Source of the DNA: Notospermus geniculatus
Taxonomy: Eukaryota; Nemertea; Pilidiophora; Heteronemertea; Lineidae
Length of the DNA stretch: 64,000 bases
Reading direction: 5' to 3'
Assembly (NCBI GenBank): GCA_002633025.1
Contig: NMRB01001776.1
Coordinates: 87,702 to 151,701 of the forward strand
Shown here: positions 55,006 to 64,000 of the stretch, one piece after another
How positions within the stretch are numbered: the first letter of the stretch is position 1
How the letters are laid out: every line of letters starts with the position of its first letter
The notes under the pieces: generated by a model
What the model saw: only the letters and a program-made list of their open reading frames with translations
Databases searched by the model: none
What the model was told of the DNA's origin: nothing
Made by a program: the position numbers and the translations under genes

Positions 55006-57722
55006 CAACAGTGACTAGATTTATTATGATCCACAGAGAAAAGTGTTACTGTTACACAATGGTTTCATCATGTGAAACTAGATGACTAGATATGACTAGT
55101 ATGTACAATCTTGTTTAAAAGTAAAAAGACTGACAACAGTGACTAGATTTATTATGATCCACAGATAAAAGTGTTACTGTTACACAATGGTTTCATCATG
55201 TGAAACTAGATGACTAGATATGATTATGACTAGTATGTACAATCTTGTTTAAAAGTAAAAAGACAGCAAACATTCCTTTGTGATTCTTAAGCTGTCAGTG
55301 GTGTTGGCCAACAAATTTAGTATAATATGCCCAAATATGTCCTTCAGTGGGGCAATGTCAATTTCGGTGACTTTACATTTTAGTAGCGTTACATATGCAA
55401 ATTCACCGGAAGTGACATTGGATCAATTGAAGGACATATTTGGGCATATTATACTAAATTTATGGGCCAACATCAATGACAGCTTCAGAATCTCAAAGGA
55501 ATGTTTGCTGTCTTTTTACTTTAAATACATTTTAGACTTAACTGGTGCAACTCAATTTTCAAACTGGAGCAAATTTATGCGCATATTTATATCTGTCACT
55601 TACACCAGTTTAATTCACAACAGGGTCTACATCGGTTTGAATGTGTGTAGTATAAAATGCGGCTATTGGGATCATTCAGTCGTCGGCATTTATGACGAAA
55701 ATTAATTTCAATGACCAGTGGACTTACGTAAATGGAAGGTTTTTCATTTTTCACTACATGTACCGGTACGACGTAGACAAGAAAATTTAGTCTGAAAAGT
55801 ATACCTCTAACTCCGGTGGTGACAACAGTGACTAGATTTATTATGATCCACAGATAAAAGTGTTACTGTTACACAATGGTTTCATCATGTGAAACTAGAT
55901 GACTAGATATGACTATGTACAGCCTTGTTTAAAAGTAAAAAGACAGCAAACATTCCTTTGTGATTCTTAAGCTGTCAGTGGTGTTGGCCAACAAATTTAG
56001 TATAATATGCCCAAATATGTCCTTCAGTGGGGCAATGTCAATTTCGGTGAGTTTGACATTTTAGTAGCGTTACATATGCAAATTCACCGGAAGTGACATT
56101 GGATCAATTGAAGGACATACTTGGGCATATTATACTAAATTTATGGGCCAACATCAATGACAGCTTCAGAATCTCAAAAGAATGTTTGCTGTCTTTTTAC
56201 TTTAAATACATTTTAGACTAAACTGGCGCAACTCAATTTTCAAACTGGAGCAAATTTATGCGCATATTTATATCTGTCACCTTGGAGGAATTATACTGAC
56301 AGGAGGAACAGCGAGGTCACTTCAAAGGTTTCATCATCGCCACCGCCGATCCCTATTGTGTATGGGCTTAACGAGGTGTTAATTACCAAACAAACACACC
56401 GCATGAGTGAGTCCGCGACTTCGGAATTTCCGATGAAGCTTCGGCTACTTTCGTAAGATCAGCCTATTTGTTCTGGGGAGACAAGCCTCTCAGAGAGGTC
56501 TCATCTGTCCTCAGTTTATTCCATGATGACAGAGATTTATTGTCCGTCAGATGAATAAAATTACATTTAGTCAAATATAGCAACAGAAAACATCCACATT
56601 TCAGCACACAATCTCACGGGAAAAAAGTTCGGTTGAACACGTGGACGTAGAGGTTGCTACCCACCCCTACGAAAAATCGACGCGACCACGCAAAACACAG
56701 CGCTGTTGCGGACAAATCGTAGAACTACACTTTGTACACAAACTCGCGCACAAGTGTTACAAACGGGTCAAACTATCGAGAAATAATGGGAATATCGCCA
56801 TGAAACTTGAATTATAAAGATACTGGGAAGAAAGACAAATCAATTGATGTATGGGACTGCAAATTCGACCCAGCAGTTGCGGCGCTATCGTTCATAAACC
56901 TAGCGCAATTTGGAAGTGGAATGAAGATGGCTCAGAACAGGCAGAATAGGCCGATTTTCAAACACCGATCAACATCGTCGACGCCATTCGACGCCCCACT
57001 GCTGCATATCATGAGAATCATCAAAATCTCATCTTTTAAGATCACTTTATGTCAACTTCAGGACTTTATGAGAAATAAAGTTATTACAGTTTGAATCTAC
57101 GAGCCTTCAACATTTTCGTCATCCATGTCATTGCAAGAAAAATGGCGTAGAATGTGTAAATTTTGTTCGATTTGCATGAATGAAAGCTTAGAATACCGAT
57201 CTCAGTTTCGTCTTTCCTGGTCTTAGACGTGCGCAGGTATTCTGCCGACATAAACCATGTAAACAGTGCATTTTCAGACCGCAGAATGTTCGAATACCGG
57301 CACATAGTACCACCAGCTCACGCTAGATGGCAGTGACAATCCGGGCTGCGTCGGTACCGCTGATCACTTCAAGCGAGCAGACTTAATTGCTGTGCAAACA
57401 CTGCGGGTCTTTGTGTTCCATTGTTTGGGGAGGTGTGAAAAAGGGATTATAGAGGGGCAATTAGCTCGCTGTTCCTCCTGTCAGTTTTATTCCTCCAAGC
57501 TGTCACTTACACCAGTTTAATTCACAACAGGGTCTACACCGGTTTGAATGTGTGTAGTATAAAATGCGGCTATTGGGATCATTCAGTTGTCGGCATTTAT
57601 GACGAACATTAATTTCAATGACCGGCGGACATACGTAAACGAAAGGTTTTTCATTTTTCACTACATGTACCGGTACGACGTAGACAAGAAAATTTAGTCT
57701 GAAAAGTATACCTCTAACTCCG
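55006..57722 (+). repeat. Internal tandem duplication in the Harbinger element
   Basis: 'acaacagtgactagatttatt' starts units at 55006, 55130 and 55821. The longer unit 55255-55820 recurs at 55937-56280 plus 57507-57722, split by the insertion 56281-57499. The first unit includes a copy of the last transposase codons ('gaaaatttagtctgaaaagt'). A hairpin (55289-55495 and 55969-56166, AAGCTGTCAGTGGTGTTGGC and inverse) was duplicated with it. Confidence 0.75.
56281..57499. mobile_element. CTTGGAGGAAT element, 1.2 kb, 7-bp duplication
   Basis: Ends CTTGGAGGAATTATACTGAC and GTCAGTTTTATTCCTCCAAG are inverted, extending over 'aggaggaacagcgag'. CTGTCAC is duplicated at 56274-56280 and 57500-57506, and the uninterrupted site exists at 55594-55600 in the first tandem unit. 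No protein is recognised inside. Confidence 0.8.
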
Positions 57723-58158
57723 GTGGATTTAGCTCAAAGAAGCTAGAAACAGTTCCACCATATAGACAAGTGTGGGCATTTGCTAGGAGTGCTCCAACTA
57801 TGTAATATTTTCCTATTGGTTGCAACAGTACCTTTAAGTTCTTTTTATAATCAAGAAATGCAAACTGCTGAATGATCTTGCCGAATCCCCATTCGACACA
57901 TTCACGAACTGTTGACATCTGCTTGTTGAATAGGGCTTGTTGTTGGGTTAGATAGGCTCCACCGAACGGGCAAAAAAGCTGCAGTCTTTAGGCGGGATCA
58001 CCATATATTGCAAGGCGTGTTCCATCAGGACGGACAAGGTTTTCAGCTTCAGACATGTGTTGTAGAATCTGGCTTTCTCGTAGGAGGGCACAATCGTGCC
58101 TCTTGCCTTCCATAGGGCCAAACAAATTCGCAATCAAACCATTGGGTGCCATTATGCT
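57694..58158 (-). pseudogene. Harbinger transposase, exon 2 (DDE C-terminal part)
   Basis: On the minus strand, after acceptor CTCTTTTCAG, the frame reads SIMAPNGLIANLFGPMEGKR, HDCALLRESQIL, IYGDPA, then an in-frame TAA (where relatives have Tyr), RLQLFCPFGGAYLTQQQALF, NKQMSTVRECVEWGFGKIIQ and LKVLLQPIGKYYIVGALLAN to a TAA at 57694. YGDPA holds the second catalytic Asp and VRECVEWGFG the catalytic Glu of the DDE triad. The one internal stop makes this copy presumably inactive; everything else is open. Confidence 0.8.
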
Positions 58159-58681
58159 CTGAAAAGAGATAACGGGAGTGGGTTGAGAAGATTCAACAAG
58201 ATTACTAAGACTGTAAACCCCCTTATTTTGGCAACCTTAGATGTTCACGCTCTTCAGGATATGCAACCATTTGTTTCCCACCCATTGTTGTGGCGAATTA
58301 ACCATCAATCGTGAAAATATTGGGCTTGGAAAAATTCTAGGTTACTGAATACAATGTCCGTCTTGTTGGTGTAAGTGATTTTTAAATATGAGTATTTGTT
58401 CAACTTTAAATTGAAGATCCAGGGTCGCCCATGAAAAGTACCCACATTTGCCAATTTTTCTAATGAATCTAGTGAAGCTGGGACCTAACTTGTTTGGGGT
58501 TTTGATGTTATTGCAATTGAATTAATTTCTTTGTTAAATATATTTTGTTAAATATAGTTTCTGCATTTATATTTCAATAGTTATTCACTTAATTCGGTAC
58601 ATGTACTTTATCATGTTCAAATTCATCAGGCATGTCAGAACTCATCAGGGATTTTTAGCTGAGGTTAAATCATTGCCTCAC

Positions 58682-59311
58682 CTGAAATTTTAGAGCATGG
58701 ACCCTCTTGTGGCCGTTGTAGAGAAGTCGCTGCTCATGCTTTGGGCGACAGCAGGCTCTCGCGGTCCCATCGATGAATCCGAAGATGTGGCCCATCGGAC
58801 AACCTTTCCTACTTATTGCAGCAGTATATTGCTCCAGGTACTCAGGACCCAGCCAGGTCTGATTGAATGTGGTTAGACGATGCGAGTGGAGATCATAAAG
58901 CTTGTGCATAGTAGCATTGAAGATCAAACCCAGATCTGTTTTGGAGCGTCCAAAATCTTTGATCAGGTCCCTATATCTGTTTGGATAACAGAGCCTTCTC
59001 AGTGTGATTGCCAAAGCTTCAGACCCTGTTGCTTTCGTCCTATTCTCTGTTACTATGACCTCTGGCATTGCCAGGGCGTCTACAAGCCGAGGAAAGTGTT
59101 CTTTTTCGAAGCGAAAGCATTCTTTGAAAGCAACCCTGGTGTAATTGTCCGGGGAAAATCTCCTGTACTGCAAGTGATCAAGTCCACCATCTTCATCTTC
59201 ATCACCCAAATCTAATGCATCTAGCATTCCAGCTGCTTCCATCGCTATCATAACATCTTCATCGTCTACTTCATCAAATAAAACGCCCAAACCTTCTATA
59301 AAGTCTGTCAT
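58682..59311 (-). CDS. Harbinger transposase, exon 1
   Basis: On the minus strand ATG 59311 opens 210 codons to a CAG|GTGAGG donor at 58682, in phase 0 with exon 2. It starts MTDFIEGLGVLFDEVD with an acidic N-terminus, then FSPDNYTRVAFKECFRFEKE and the helix-turn-helix-like region, and ends with GHIFGFIDGTARACCRPK and LYNGHKRVHALKFQ, the conserved block with the first catalytic Asp (FIDGT). Joined with exon 2 the protein would be about 364 aa, normal for PIF/Harbinger. The exon itself is intact, but the gene carries a stop in exon 2. An acceptor-like TTATTTCAG lies just before the ATG, so a 5' untranslated exon is likely. Confidence 0.85.
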
Positions 59312-59552
59312 ATTATAAGAATGCCTGAAATAATTACGATCAAAGAATGTCACTGGCGATCAGCGGTTTTTTCGTCGTCTGCTTTGTTTACGTTTCGCAG
59401 CGCCATCTAACGTAAAATAGCTGACACTAACATTTACTCGGACTCGGAGTCGTGACTGCGAATCGATCGAACGGAAACTCCCGCGCGGTTTCAACTCGGG
59501 ACTCGTACTCGTACTCGGAGTCGTACTCGTGACGTTGCTAATCCTGTCTATT

Positions 59553-59759
59553 GTTGGGTTATTTGCCGCGTAATCTGTCAGGAGGGAAACAATGAGAAAA
59601 ACACAGAAATATGGGGAACACTGATCGACGTTACACCGGCGATTCATCGGTGTGACGGCAAAAAACGGGGATTTTATGTAGTGTAACCACGGCTATTGCG
59701 TGTGATTAAAGATCCGTGGAAAATCCAACTAATAAATATAGTATGCTAGGTATTACCTA
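59553..59759. other. Target repeat between insertions
   Basis: 59553-59635 matches the flanks of the AGCT/GACGAC copy at 28040 (gttgccgcttaatccgtcag, acactgatcgacgttacacc). 59692-59757 matches 13910-13963 behind gene A. Confidence 0.6.
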
Positions 59760-60006
59760 GCATGGCGCACACGTGCGACTAAGATGGGGGCGACAACCGA
59801 TGTAACTATGACGTCCCATGCGATAATTACCTTTGAGGTCGATCAGTGATGTCATCCGTGACATCACTGATCTTCCAAGGAAGCATTTGTCGCAAACTAG
59901 TCAACAAAAACTAAAAAAAAAATAAAAAATATGTTCAGTGGCTACTTTGGTCGCAAGGCCAGTCGCCTAGAAAATCGCTCGAAAAATCGCTGGTCTGCGC
60001 CATGCT
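59760..60006. mobile_element. AGCATGGCGCACACG MITE, copy 2
   Basis: Inverted ends GCATGGCGCACACGTGCGAC and the related end at 60006, next to TA on both sides. The homologous site behind gene A ('tattaccTAacttccgc', 13955-13970) is empty, so it inserted after the duplication. Confidence 0.8.
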
Positions 60007-60039
60007 TAACTTCCCCATACATTGGACCGAGCGTCGATA

Positions 60040-60345
60040 TTGCCGGACTTCACCACATATTTATACAATCATAGTTGTGCGAAACAAGAATACACGTAGG
60101 CCTACATTCTGCAAAACGATTGCAGACAAACCAAATGGAGAACGTCTTTTCAAAACATTATTTTGCATTTGTGAAATATGAGCTCCCAAATGGCGTTTTG
60201 CTACAAAATTCAGACTGAAGGCGTCGCCATGCTCGTGTTGCGATGCCCCTCAGACGATGAAGTATGTCATTTAGAAAGGGTCGGGTCCAAAAAGCTCAAC
60301 ATATTTCATGGCCTCTGGCTTTCTCAGTAGGCCAATTTGCCATTC
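60040..60345 (+). pseudogene. Remainder of decayed exon 3 copy behind gene B
   Basis: 'catatttatacaatcatagttgtg' translates in one frame to HIYTIIVVRNKNT, parallel to YIYTIIVVDDKDE of exon 3. Further on ELPNGV and CVAMLVLRC lie in another frame. Several stops and shifts. Aligns with 13985-14300 behind gene A. Confidence 0.65.
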
Positions 60346-60552
60346 CGTCATCTAAAAAACGAAATTCAGATTTTTTTTATTTTGATCTTGCAACGATCAA
60401 GTAGCCTATCCTATGCATTTGTGAAGGGCGTTAATCAGTGATCTGGGGCGTGGGGGGTCCTAATCCCTTACTGTGAATATATGTGAGTGTTTCATTGTGT
60501 GTGATTGTGTCCACGTTGGCATGCCTGATGGGTGTTGCCCATATACTTTCCC

Positions 60553-61375
60553 TGGGTAATCCCTATGTGTCCCGGGTTCTATGCGTTCCGGGTTCCCTGT
60601 GTCTGTCTCAGTTACGTTTGGCCTTCTCCACATTTTCTTCTCAAGTGGAGTCGACGACCCGTAGTAACTAAAATAAATCAGCGTTAGCATTCATTATGAA
60701 TTCTGATACATGTTATAACGGTTGGAAACATCACTAAAAATGTGGATTAAGAATTTGAAAGCCCTCTGGTGGAGTGTGAAGCCAAGGGAATGCCCGTGCA
60801 TCAAAATTCATAATATTTTGTCCATTGACTCTTCACCAGGGCCTGTTTCATAATATGACTTTACACTAATGGTAGGCCTACCTTTAATCAAATGGAAAAT
60901 GCATTGAGTTAATGGTACCATTAGCTTAAAGTCACTTTATGAAACATGCCCCTGTTTTTTTCTTCTGCATCACCCTAGCTCCTGCATTTTGGAAGATTAA
61001 AAGTCCAATTAACCTTACAAAAAAACCACGCAATTGTTTGGTATGTATTGAAAATGAGTAATGATAGATGGGCCGTGGAACTACTGCTTTTCATCATGGA
61101 AGTTGTTCATTAATGCTAACGTTGATTTATTTTAGTTAATACATACGTTATCCATGATAATACATACTTTATCCATGATGATTAAAATATGAGTTCGTGG
61201 ACTCCACTTGAGAATAAAATGGCGACAAGGCCAATCATAATTGAGACAGACGCATGGAACTGGGGACACATAGAACCGAAGACACATAGAACCCTGCACA
61301 CAAAATACTGTCTTTAGGGACGCATAGAACCCGGGACGCAAAGAACCCGGGACACATAGAACCCGGGACGCAAAT
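60553..61375. mobile_element. Element with tandem-repeat termini (GGGACACATAGAACCC)
   Basis: The left end has two units of the inverse (TGTCCCGGGTTCTATGCG), the right end five or more units of GGGACRCATAGAACCC (61252-61375). Next to them 'gtctgtctcagttacgtttggcc' and 'ggccaatcataattgagaca', then 'caagtggagtc.acga' and its inverse, complete the inverted repeat. It lies in the shared downstream flank of gene B but not of gene A. A MITE (60839-60953, GGGCCTGTTTCATAA and inverse) is nested within. Confidence 0.6.
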
Positions 61376-61681
61376 CACTAGACCCTGCCACACATTCATC
61401 CTTCAAACATACACTGTGGAAGGGCTTCGATGCCAAGACCAGATACTTCAACTTCAAGATGGCGGATTAGAACGGTCGTCGAGTTTGGTAGCTCCGAGTT
61501 TTAGCCCTTTTTCGTGGGATCTACGTGTTTAGTTTTTATAATATTGGATCAGTCACTTGTGCAAACGTCTATCAGTGACAATGCCACGTACTTTGCTGGA
61601 TATTCAGCAAGGAAAGGTCAAGGATTTATGTGAACTTGAAGCGATATACCAGTGTTGAACTTGATATACCAGTGCAATGAG
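61376..61681. other. 5' region of the ORF1-type gene
   Basis: Contains 'aacttcaagatggcggatta' (61449), a sequence type often seen at LINE 5' ends, and an ATG at 61581 that opens 26 codons to a stop. 'gaacttgaagcgatataccagtg' is partially duplicated at 61646-61674, which may have disrupted an original longer start. Confidence 0.4.
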
Positions 61682-62356
61682 ATGTCCGACATAAGCAAGT
61701 GTTTCGCTAAGTTGCACTATGAGGTAAACATGAGTCTTCAGAGTATTTCTGGTGAAGTTGTCGACCTCAAAAACCGTGTAACCAAATTGGAGGCTACCCA
61801 TGACAACACTGTGAAGAACTGTGAATTGATGAACAAATATTTTGATGACAAAATCGCCACTCTTGGGAAAGGTATTGAAGCCAAACTCGTATCTCTTGAA
61901 AACCAGCCTAGAGCAATTGAAGATGGCCTCACAAAGATTGACTTGTGGGGGAGGAAATGGAACCTTGTCTTGAAAGGGGTTCCCGGACCTCTGAATGAGG
62001 ATTCTACTCGTACTGAGGAGGTTTCTCGCACGTTCATGACTGAGAAACTGAAAATTCCGAGGCCTGCTGTGGATAGCTTCGTTTTCACTGCTGTCCATCG
62101 TCTCCCTGGTGGGCCAGCCGATTCGAAAAATATTATCGTTCGGTTCAACTCATTGAAGGATCGTGATCGTGTGCTGAACTCGTCTGGTCAACTGAAAGGT
62201 CTGAAAATGTCCGTGATGACTGATCTTCCCCCCAAGTTAAGTAAACTCCGCAGTGACCTTCTCACCAAACGTTTCAATATGCCGCCTCAGGAACGGGCCA
62301 AATACAAACTGCAGCAGCTCAAGGAAGCACCGTTCCTGAAACTTGTTCAGCGCTAG
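61682..62356 (+). CDS. LINE ORF1p-like RNA-binding protein
   Basis: ATG 61682 opens 224 residues to TAG 62356. The first 90 or so residues form a coiled coil (SLQSISGEVVDLKNRVTKLE). Then WNLVLKGVP at about residue 98 and NIIVRFNSLKDRDRVL at about 154 have the pattern of the RRM of L1-type ORF1 proteins, followed by a basic C-terminal part (LPPKLSKLRSDLLTKRFNMP) that resembles their C-terminal domain. ORF1p trimerises and binds LINE RNA in characterised elements. No polymerase ORF follows in the window. The element is interrupted downstream at 62564 by an AGCT/GACGAC copy. The frame is fully open, so it is recent. Confidence 0.75.
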   Translation: MSDISKCFAKLHYEVNMSLQSISGEVVDLKNRVTKLEATHDNTVKNCELMNKYFDDKIATLGKGIEAKLVSLENQPRAIEDGLTKIDLWGRKWNLVLKGVPGPLNEDSTRTEEVSRTFMTEKLKIPRPAVDSFVFTAVHRLPGGPADSKNIIVRFNSLKDRDRVLNSSGQLKGLKMSVMTDLPPKLSKLRSDLLTKRFNMPPQERAKYKLQQLKEAPFLKLVQR

Positions 62357-62563
62357 ATAGCTGTGTTGTTGCGAATCATCATGGACTCCTTTGACTGACA
62401 TTAGTTAACGAAATGTATTTTGTAATCTTCCTCATTATATACGTTATAATCATTCTAGCAGGTAGTTTTCTTATTGTACATTCCTTTCTCTCTTCATGCA
62501 ACTTCCCAACTATGTGTTAAGTGCATTGAAGTTTTTGGCTGTTGTAGTGTCTGACACCTTTTT

Positions 62564-63040
62564 AGCTCACCTCTGTGAGGTGAGCTTCTCCCATGGTGTG
62601 TCGTCCGTCGTCGTCCGTCGTCCGTCGTCGTTAACTGGGGTGGCACGTTTCTAAACCGCTTGGGTTACAAACTTGAAATTTGGTGTACAGGTACCCTATG
62701 GTAAAAACTATCTGTGGATCGAAACTTAGCGCTGCTGCTTGTACACTCTGGCCTGTAGGGGGCGCTTTGTGAAAACCTTCTTTCGGCCATATCTCCTGAA
62801 CGCTGTTAAGCAGTTTGTTCACAAGTACCACTTGTATTCAGAAATTGTACTCCTGGGTGCCATCACCTGAGTTTATGTCATTGAACTAATAATACTGATC
62901 AGATCATAAAAATACTTCTTGGTGTGTTCAGCTTTATCGTGTCTGTACTGATCCTTCAACATTCACCATGAGAGTCACAGTTTCACATTTAACCATGGAG
63001 ACTTATCACAGAGGTGAGCACAATGGCCCTGGCCATTTCA
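62564..63040 (-). mobile_element. AGCT/GACGAC element, copy 8, internally deleted
   Basis: It runs from AGCTCACCTCTGTGAGGTGA to GGCCCTGGCCATTTCA, with T-runs on both outer sides. Compared with copy 3 the segment matching about 7742-8485 is missing, with the junction at about 62808 ('gaacgctgtta|agcagtttg'). Both ends are kept. Confidence 0.8.
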
Positions 63041-63915
63041 TTTTTTGTGCGATGATCATCAGTGTCGCTCTGACTTACAGTACTCTAAACTTTTTATCGC
63101 TGGGTGAGGTCAGTGCAGTGCTTTTAGGTATACAATGTATAATGTATGTACACTGTCGTATTGGCACAGTACTCTAAACTTGCACCGTTGGGTGTGATCA
63201 GTGCATGGCTTTTAGTCATACATGTATTTGTACACTTTGGTATGGGACGTATTTGTTGTCAGTTTATAGCACTCGACTGCTCAATTATATTCCATAGTTA
63301 ATCCTCAGCTTAATTTTGTATGAGGTGCACTAAATCTTCGTCAGGGCTTTTCGTCACACTGACTTGCTCAGAACCCGTGACTAATGCTTCTCCCCTTTAA
63401 TCCAATATTTTCCAGCTTAACAACACTTGCATCGCGTACTCTTCTGGGGTACTACAAGTATTTGTCCATAAATTAAATTGTGTTTGATTGTATTCGTCGT
63501 TTGGTTCCGTCAGGGTGGCTGTGAGACAAACACACTGGTCATATTGCTATTCATGTTGGTTTTTCTACCTAAATCTATTTTGGATTGACCGCACAGTCAG
63601 TCTCATGTTCTTTTGTTCAAGGTTTCATTTATTTACTTCCACTATACCTGAAAATTATCCACAGCCGCTCTGTCTTGCAGCTAACTTGCCTTTAAATGAT
63701 TCGACTGTACAGTTACTCCTTTTTTGATTATCTACACACGTACTTCCCCTTTTTATTCTTCGTGTAATATAGCTACCTCAACAGACTTACATGATGTTGT
63801 CTCCAATCTTAATCACAGTCTGTTTAATTTTTTACTTGTGCCCTTGTTGTCTGGGCCTTTTTTATCATCCCTCTTTTGACATGTCATATTATTATCATCC
63901 CCCACTGCCGCTGAA
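63041..63915. other. No gene recognised
   Basis: Pyrimidine-rich non-coding DNA with partial duplicates of 'tacagtactctaaacttt' (63077, 63168). Possibly the continuation of the LINE that holds ORF1, but no polymerase motif is visible. Confidence 0.35.
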
Positions 63916-64000
63916 TCGGTTAATGTCGTCCTGGGTACACCTCATTATTACCCAGGGTAATCCTGGGTAATCCTTTTTGTTACCCAGGATCGTCCTGGGT
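63916..64000. repeat. Terminus of TCGTCCTGGGT element, cut by window edge
   Basis: 'aatgtcgtcctgggta' with alternating TTACCCAGG and CCTGGGTAA matches the ends of 44157-44860. Confidence 0.65.

Larger units (their letters stand above)
51598..59549. mobile_element. PIF/Harbinger transposon, 7.95 kb, both genes present
   Basis: The ends AGACAGGATTAGCAGCC and GGC..GTTGCTAATCCTGTCT are inverted, followed subterminally by GACTCCGAGTACGAG words on both sides. ATT is duplicated at 51595-51597 and 59550-59552. The uninterrupted target is present at 27983-28010 (gaatggttATTgttgtgtta). Inside are an accessory-protein gene on + (53480-54997) and a transposase gene on - (57694-59311), converging, which is the known two-gene organisation of the superfamily. 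Later insertions (SINE 52241, 52541-53198, 56281-57499) and an internal tandem duplication inflated its length. Confidence 0.85.

Noticed and set aside
61581-61658. Alternative start of the ORF1-type gene at ATG 61581
   Set aside because: The frame ends after 26 codons and is not in phase with the long frame from 61682.
3428-63040. Calling the AGCT/GACGAC family a canonical Helitron
   Set aside because: The 5' TC and the spacing between hairpin and CTRR end do not fit; only a Helentron-like hypothesis is kept.

Overview
This is a stretch of metazoan nuclear DNA, most likely from a marine invertebrate of the deuterostome type (amphioxus-, sea urchin- or acorn worm-like). The basis is split genes with GT-AG introns, abundant AGGCCTA and TACATGTA words, a tRNA-derived SINE, LINE fragments, PIF/Harbinger genes and a very dense load of palindromic DNA elements. 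The species cannot be fixed from sequence alone. There are three assembly gaps (15512-16271, 31170-31344, 49211-49704). No bacterial operon, CRISPR array or rRNA was seen.

The genic backbone is a tandemly duplicated three-exon gene that I do not recognise. Copy A has coding exons at 5737-5867, 11809-11940 and 13252-13616. Copy B has them at 43349-43464, 45095-45226 and 50625-50992. Both run on the + strand with two phase-1 introns and predict single-pass membrane proteins of 204 and 200 aa: a very short N-terminus, one membrane span ending in a Cys cluster, a Pro/basic linker, and a C-terminal domain of about 120 aa. Each copy is followed by a decayed extra copy of exon 3 (13623-14339; 50999-51080 plus 60040-60345), so the duplicated block is larger than the gene.

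The 30 kb between the copies holds two opposite-strand halves of a rhodopsin-like GPCR (17352-17730 and 22917-23308), a helix-turn-helix fragment, a zinc-finger fragment, a LINE 3' end and many inverted-repeat elements, often nested. Downstream of copy B lies a nearly complete 7.95 kb PIF/Harbinger transposon (51598-59549) with both of its genes, a 3-bp target duplication and a recognisable empty site elsewhere in the window. Past 61.4 kb is a LINE ORF1-type gene.

An abundant family, called here the AGCT/GACGAC element (GACGAC-rich end plus an AGCTCACC hairpin), occurs at least eight times and acts as the landing site for other elements. Because the window contains paralogous segments, several insertions can be dated relative to one another by filled/empty comparison. 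This is the most informative aspect of the window apart from the unknown gene pair.
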